Assembly (NCBI GenBank): GCA_963972195.1
Contig: CAXATH010000009.1
Span: forward strand, 71,143-135,142
Direction of reading: 5' to 3'
DNA: 64,000 bases
DNA from: Litorimonas sp963972195
GTDB lineage: Bacteria > Pseudomonadota > Alphaproteobacteria > Caulobacterales > Maricaulaceae
Shown one piece after another: positions 62,276 through 64,000 of the stretch; position 1 is the first letter of the stretch, and each line of letters begins with the position of its first letter. The position numbers and the translations under genes are program-made. The notes below the pieces were generated by a model. That model had not been told where the DNA came from. It saw only the letters and a program-made list of their open reading frames with translations, and did not search any database.

Positions 62276-62991
62276 TAACGCACATAGCTCGCGCCGTTGA
62301 TGTCAAAGGTTGCGCCCACGGCGGACGGACACGCATCGGAGAGCAGAAACGCCGCGAATTCGGCGATCTCTTCGGGTTGGGCGACGCGGCCCAGAGGAAT
62401 TTCGGTGACGGCCTTTTTGCGGTTTTCGATATCCTGCGGGGCCATGCGGGTTTCGACCCAGCCCGGCGCGATAGCGTAAAAATGCATATTTTCGCCTGAC
62501 AGGGCCCGCGCCCAGGTCTTGGTCATGGCGAGTATCGCTCCCTTGGAGGCGGCATAGGCGGCCTGGTCGACGCCGTCGCCGCGTTGTCCGGCCCGGCTGG
62601 CAATGTTGATAATTCGTCCGCCGCCCGTTTCGCGGAAATGCGCAATCGCGGCGCGGCAGATATCGGCCGGGGCGCGGACATTGACCGCCATAGTGCGGTC
62701 CCATCCACTGTCCCAATCCTCACCTACAAGGGAGGACGGCAGATAAACCCCCGCATTATTAATCACGGCGTCTATGCGGCCATGCTTCTCCAGCGCCATA
62801 TCGAACAGTTTTTGCCCTGCGCCGGCCTCGCTCAGATCGCAATATATAAAGCTGTCATCGGTGTTGTCGCTCGGGCCGCTGGCGTGTGGAACCACGGTCG
62901 CCCCCCTTTCGGATAATAAAGCGTTGAGCGACGCGCCGATACCGCGAGAGGCGCCGGTGACGAGAATGGTTTTATCGGAAAGTGAGGTCAT
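62275..62991 (-). CDS. SDR-family oxidoreductase (FabG-like)
   Basis: A 238-residue short-chain dehydrogenase. Motifs: TGASRGIG, NNAG (VINNAGVY), catalytic Ser in NIASRAG and Tyr-x3-Lys in QAAYAASKGAI. The C-terminus has GATFDINGASYVR, typical of 3-oxoacyl-ACP reductase-like SDRs. Substrate unknown. It precedes ruvC with a 1-base start/stop overlap, so the two are coupled. Confidence 0.88.
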   Translation of the reverse strand: MTSLSDKTILVTGASRGIGASLNALLSERGATVVPHASGPSDNTDDSFIYCDLSEAGAGQKLFDMALEKHGRIDAVINNAGVYLPSSLVGEDWDSGWDRTMAVNVRAPADICRAAIAHFRETGGGRIINIASRAGQRGDGVDQAAYAASKGAILAMTKTWARALSGENMHFYAIAPGWVETRMAPQDIENRKKAVTEIPLGRVAQPEEIAEFAAFLLSDACPSAVGATFDINGASYVR

Positions 62992-63151
62992 ATCAGGGGT
63001 CTAACGAAGCGAAGGGCAGGTTTCAATCATGGTGATAGGTCTGCGGGAATTTATGTCTCATCACCCCGCGAGAAAATTTCTGCAAAGATTTGGTGAAGTC
63101 GCGCGCCAAAAGGCCTAGAGGCAAAGTCATCATGTCGAAGGTGACTTTATT

Positions 63152-63559
63152 ATGAAACGGTTTTCCCCGAGGCGATGGCTCTGGATCAGCCTTGGCACGT
63201 CTTGCGTTGCGCTCGGCACGATTGGAATGTTTCTCCCGCTTCTGCCAACGGCCATTTTCATGATCATCGCGGCCTATGCCTTTGCCCGCTCCTCCCCTGC
63301 TTTGCATGACTGGATTATGGCGCATAAAGTTTTTGGCCCGATGATATCGAATTGGCATGAGCACGGCGCAATCCCGACCAAAGCCAAAATCCTGACCATT
63401 ATTTCAATCGGCGTCTCCTTTGGTTTGGCGTTTGTTTTTCATCTCCCGGTCTGGGCGATTACCGTGCAGGGAGTGTGTTTACTGCTCGTGGCCGTTTTTG
63501 TGGTCACGCGGCCTAAGCCGCCTCGACCATCCGATCACGGCTCTGCGAAGCAGAGGTAG
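63152..63559 (+). CDS. DUF454/YbaN-family small membrane protein
   Basis: A 135-residue inner-membrane protein. The DUF454 core is visible: LGTIGMFLPLLPTAIFMIIAAYAFARSSPALHDWI, followed by the HKVFGPMISNWHEHGAI loop and two further hydrophobic segments. The ATG is preceded by AAGGTGA. Function of the family is unknown. Confidence 0.85.
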   Translation: MKRFSPRRWLWISLGTSCVALGTIGMFLPLLPTAIFMIIAAYAFARSSPALHDWIMAHKVFGPMISNWHEHGAIPTKAKILTIISIGVSFGLAFVFHLPVWAITVQGVCLLLVAVFVVTRPKPPRPSDHGSAKQR

Positions 63560-63604
63560 TGAGGATGAAGTCGTGCCCGCAATCATCTACCTTTTTCTCA
63601 ATTC

Positions 63605-63673
63605 CGTCATTCCCCGTATGAACCAAAGCAACATAAAATGTTGCGACGTGATTGGAGCGGGGAATCCATGCGG
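63605..63673 (-). repeat. REP-like hairpin 5
   Basis: Minus-strand unit: CGTCATTCCCC...GGGGAATCCATGCGG. Stem of 7 perfect pairs (63609-63615 with 63659-63665) around a long insert that itself forms GCAACAT-AAA-ATGTTGC (63628-63644). Same flanks as REP3 and REP1; it is the inverted partner of REP6. Confidence 0.65.
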
Positions 63674-63762
63674 TTCTCGTTCGTTGGGTGTAAATTGAGC
63701 GTTGAGCGTAAGCAGAAGCGTTGAAGTACCACGATAGACCCTATTCAATTGCACCTTCACCA

Positions 63763-63796
63763 TATGGATTACCCGATCAAGTCGGGTAATGACGAA
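63763..63796 (+). repeat. REP-like hairpin 6
   Basis: Plus-strand unit: stem ATTACCCGA (63768-63776), loop TCAAG, TCGGGTAAT (63782-63790), 9 perfect pairs, flanks ATATGG and GACG. It directly adjoins long repeat copy B, in the mirror arrangement of REP3 and copy A. Confidence 0.75.
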
Positions 63797-64000
63797 GGGT
63801 AAAGATGCAACCGTAGTTTCTGAATTGTGCATCGCCCAAGCGTTCCTTCCCGCTTGCCATCGAGGGCCAAGCCTTTTTCACGGTTTCCAAATAAAGTGGA
63901 CAGCCCGCGGGGTCGGCCCCCTTGCCGGAGACCGTAATAACTATGTGTTTCGCAAGGGCGCTAACCCCGCGGCAGCGATTGGAACCGGAGCGGCCTCTTA
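63797..64000 (-). repeat. Long structured dispersed repeat, copy B (truncated by the window edge)
   Basis: Minus-strand copy of the element at 45611-45805: CCGCGGGGTTAGCGCCCTTGC opens an outer stem closed by CCCCGCGG, with the inner CTTGC/GCAAG pair and the late GCTTGG/CAAGC hairpin all kept despite base changes between copies. The match runs to the window end, so the element may extend further. It follows REP6, as copy A is followed by REP3. The stretch 63560-64000 holds no gene that I can support. Confidence 0.6.

Noticed and set aside
1..64000. tRNA, rRNA, CRISPR arrays and classical IS elements
   Set aside because: No TpsiC-type tRNA ends, no rRNA signatures, no regularly spaced direct repeats and no transposase reading frame were seen.

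Overview
The window is a stretch of chromosome from an alphaproteobacterium, most likely a marine, stalked or budding lineage near Caulobacterales/Maricaulales/Hyphomonadaceae (inference). Evidence: a CcrM-type GANTC methyltransferase, split b and b' subunits in the F0 ATP synthase operon, the order mutY - dciA-like - DsbA-like - smc, the order hdaA - DUF2066 - purM - purN, and many TonB/DUF-type envelope genes. Coding density is high, base composition is moderate, and most genes look like resident chromosomal genes. I see no tRNA, rRNA, CRISPR array or classical insertion sequence.

Layout. 0-4.5 kb: a polyhydroxyalkanoate (PHA) locus (phasin-like fragment, phaC, phaZ, phasin, PhaD-like TetR). 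4.6-9 kb: DUF885 lipoprotein, glutaminase, small membrane protein, glutathionyl-hydroquinone reductase. 9-10.9 kb: arsenic operon arsR-acr3-arsC with a palindromic operator candidate. 11-14.7 kb: small unknowns, bioB, ccrM. 14.7-22.2 kb: mutY, then dciA-like, two DsbA-like thiol oxidoreductases flanking dps, and smc. 22.3-24.9 kb: atpI-B-E-F'-F. 25-33.4 kb: M24 peptidase, a six-gene leftward operon that looks like TonB-dependent nickel/cobalt uptake (TonB receptor, DUF4198, TPR, HupE/UreJ and a HupE-like protein), and a CPA1 antiporter. 33.5-43.5 kb: DUF2256, SDR, hdaA, DUF2066, purM-purN, orphan TadG-like vWA protein, ndk, ABC-F ATPase, unknown gene, lipoprotein.

43.5-46.1 kb is the accessory, repeat-rich part. 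It holds an AT-rich orphan trypsin-like protease, an inverted palindromic doublet, a 96-aa GIY-YIG nuclease gene bracketed by two inverted REP-like hairpins, a long structured repeat, and a second REP doublet. The long repeat and a third REP doublet recur in inverted orientation at 63.6-64.0 kb. The hairpins keep perfect stems while their bases change in compensating pairs, so this looks like a REPIN-type family, with GIY-YIG (not a RAYT transposase) as the only enzyme associated with it here. This is the best candidate for an undescribed system.

46.1-64 kb: trmD-rplS, membrane protein, endo/exonuclease-phosphatase, large zinc metalloprotease, SDR, a Met/His-rich outer-membrane protein with a DUF2946 protein (copper-related by inference), AsmA-like protein, DUF3088, then a leftward unknown/ybgC/ruvB/tpm/ruvA set, Pro-rich lipoprotein, MFS transporter, ruvC, FabG-like SDR and a YbaN-like protein before the terminal repeat.
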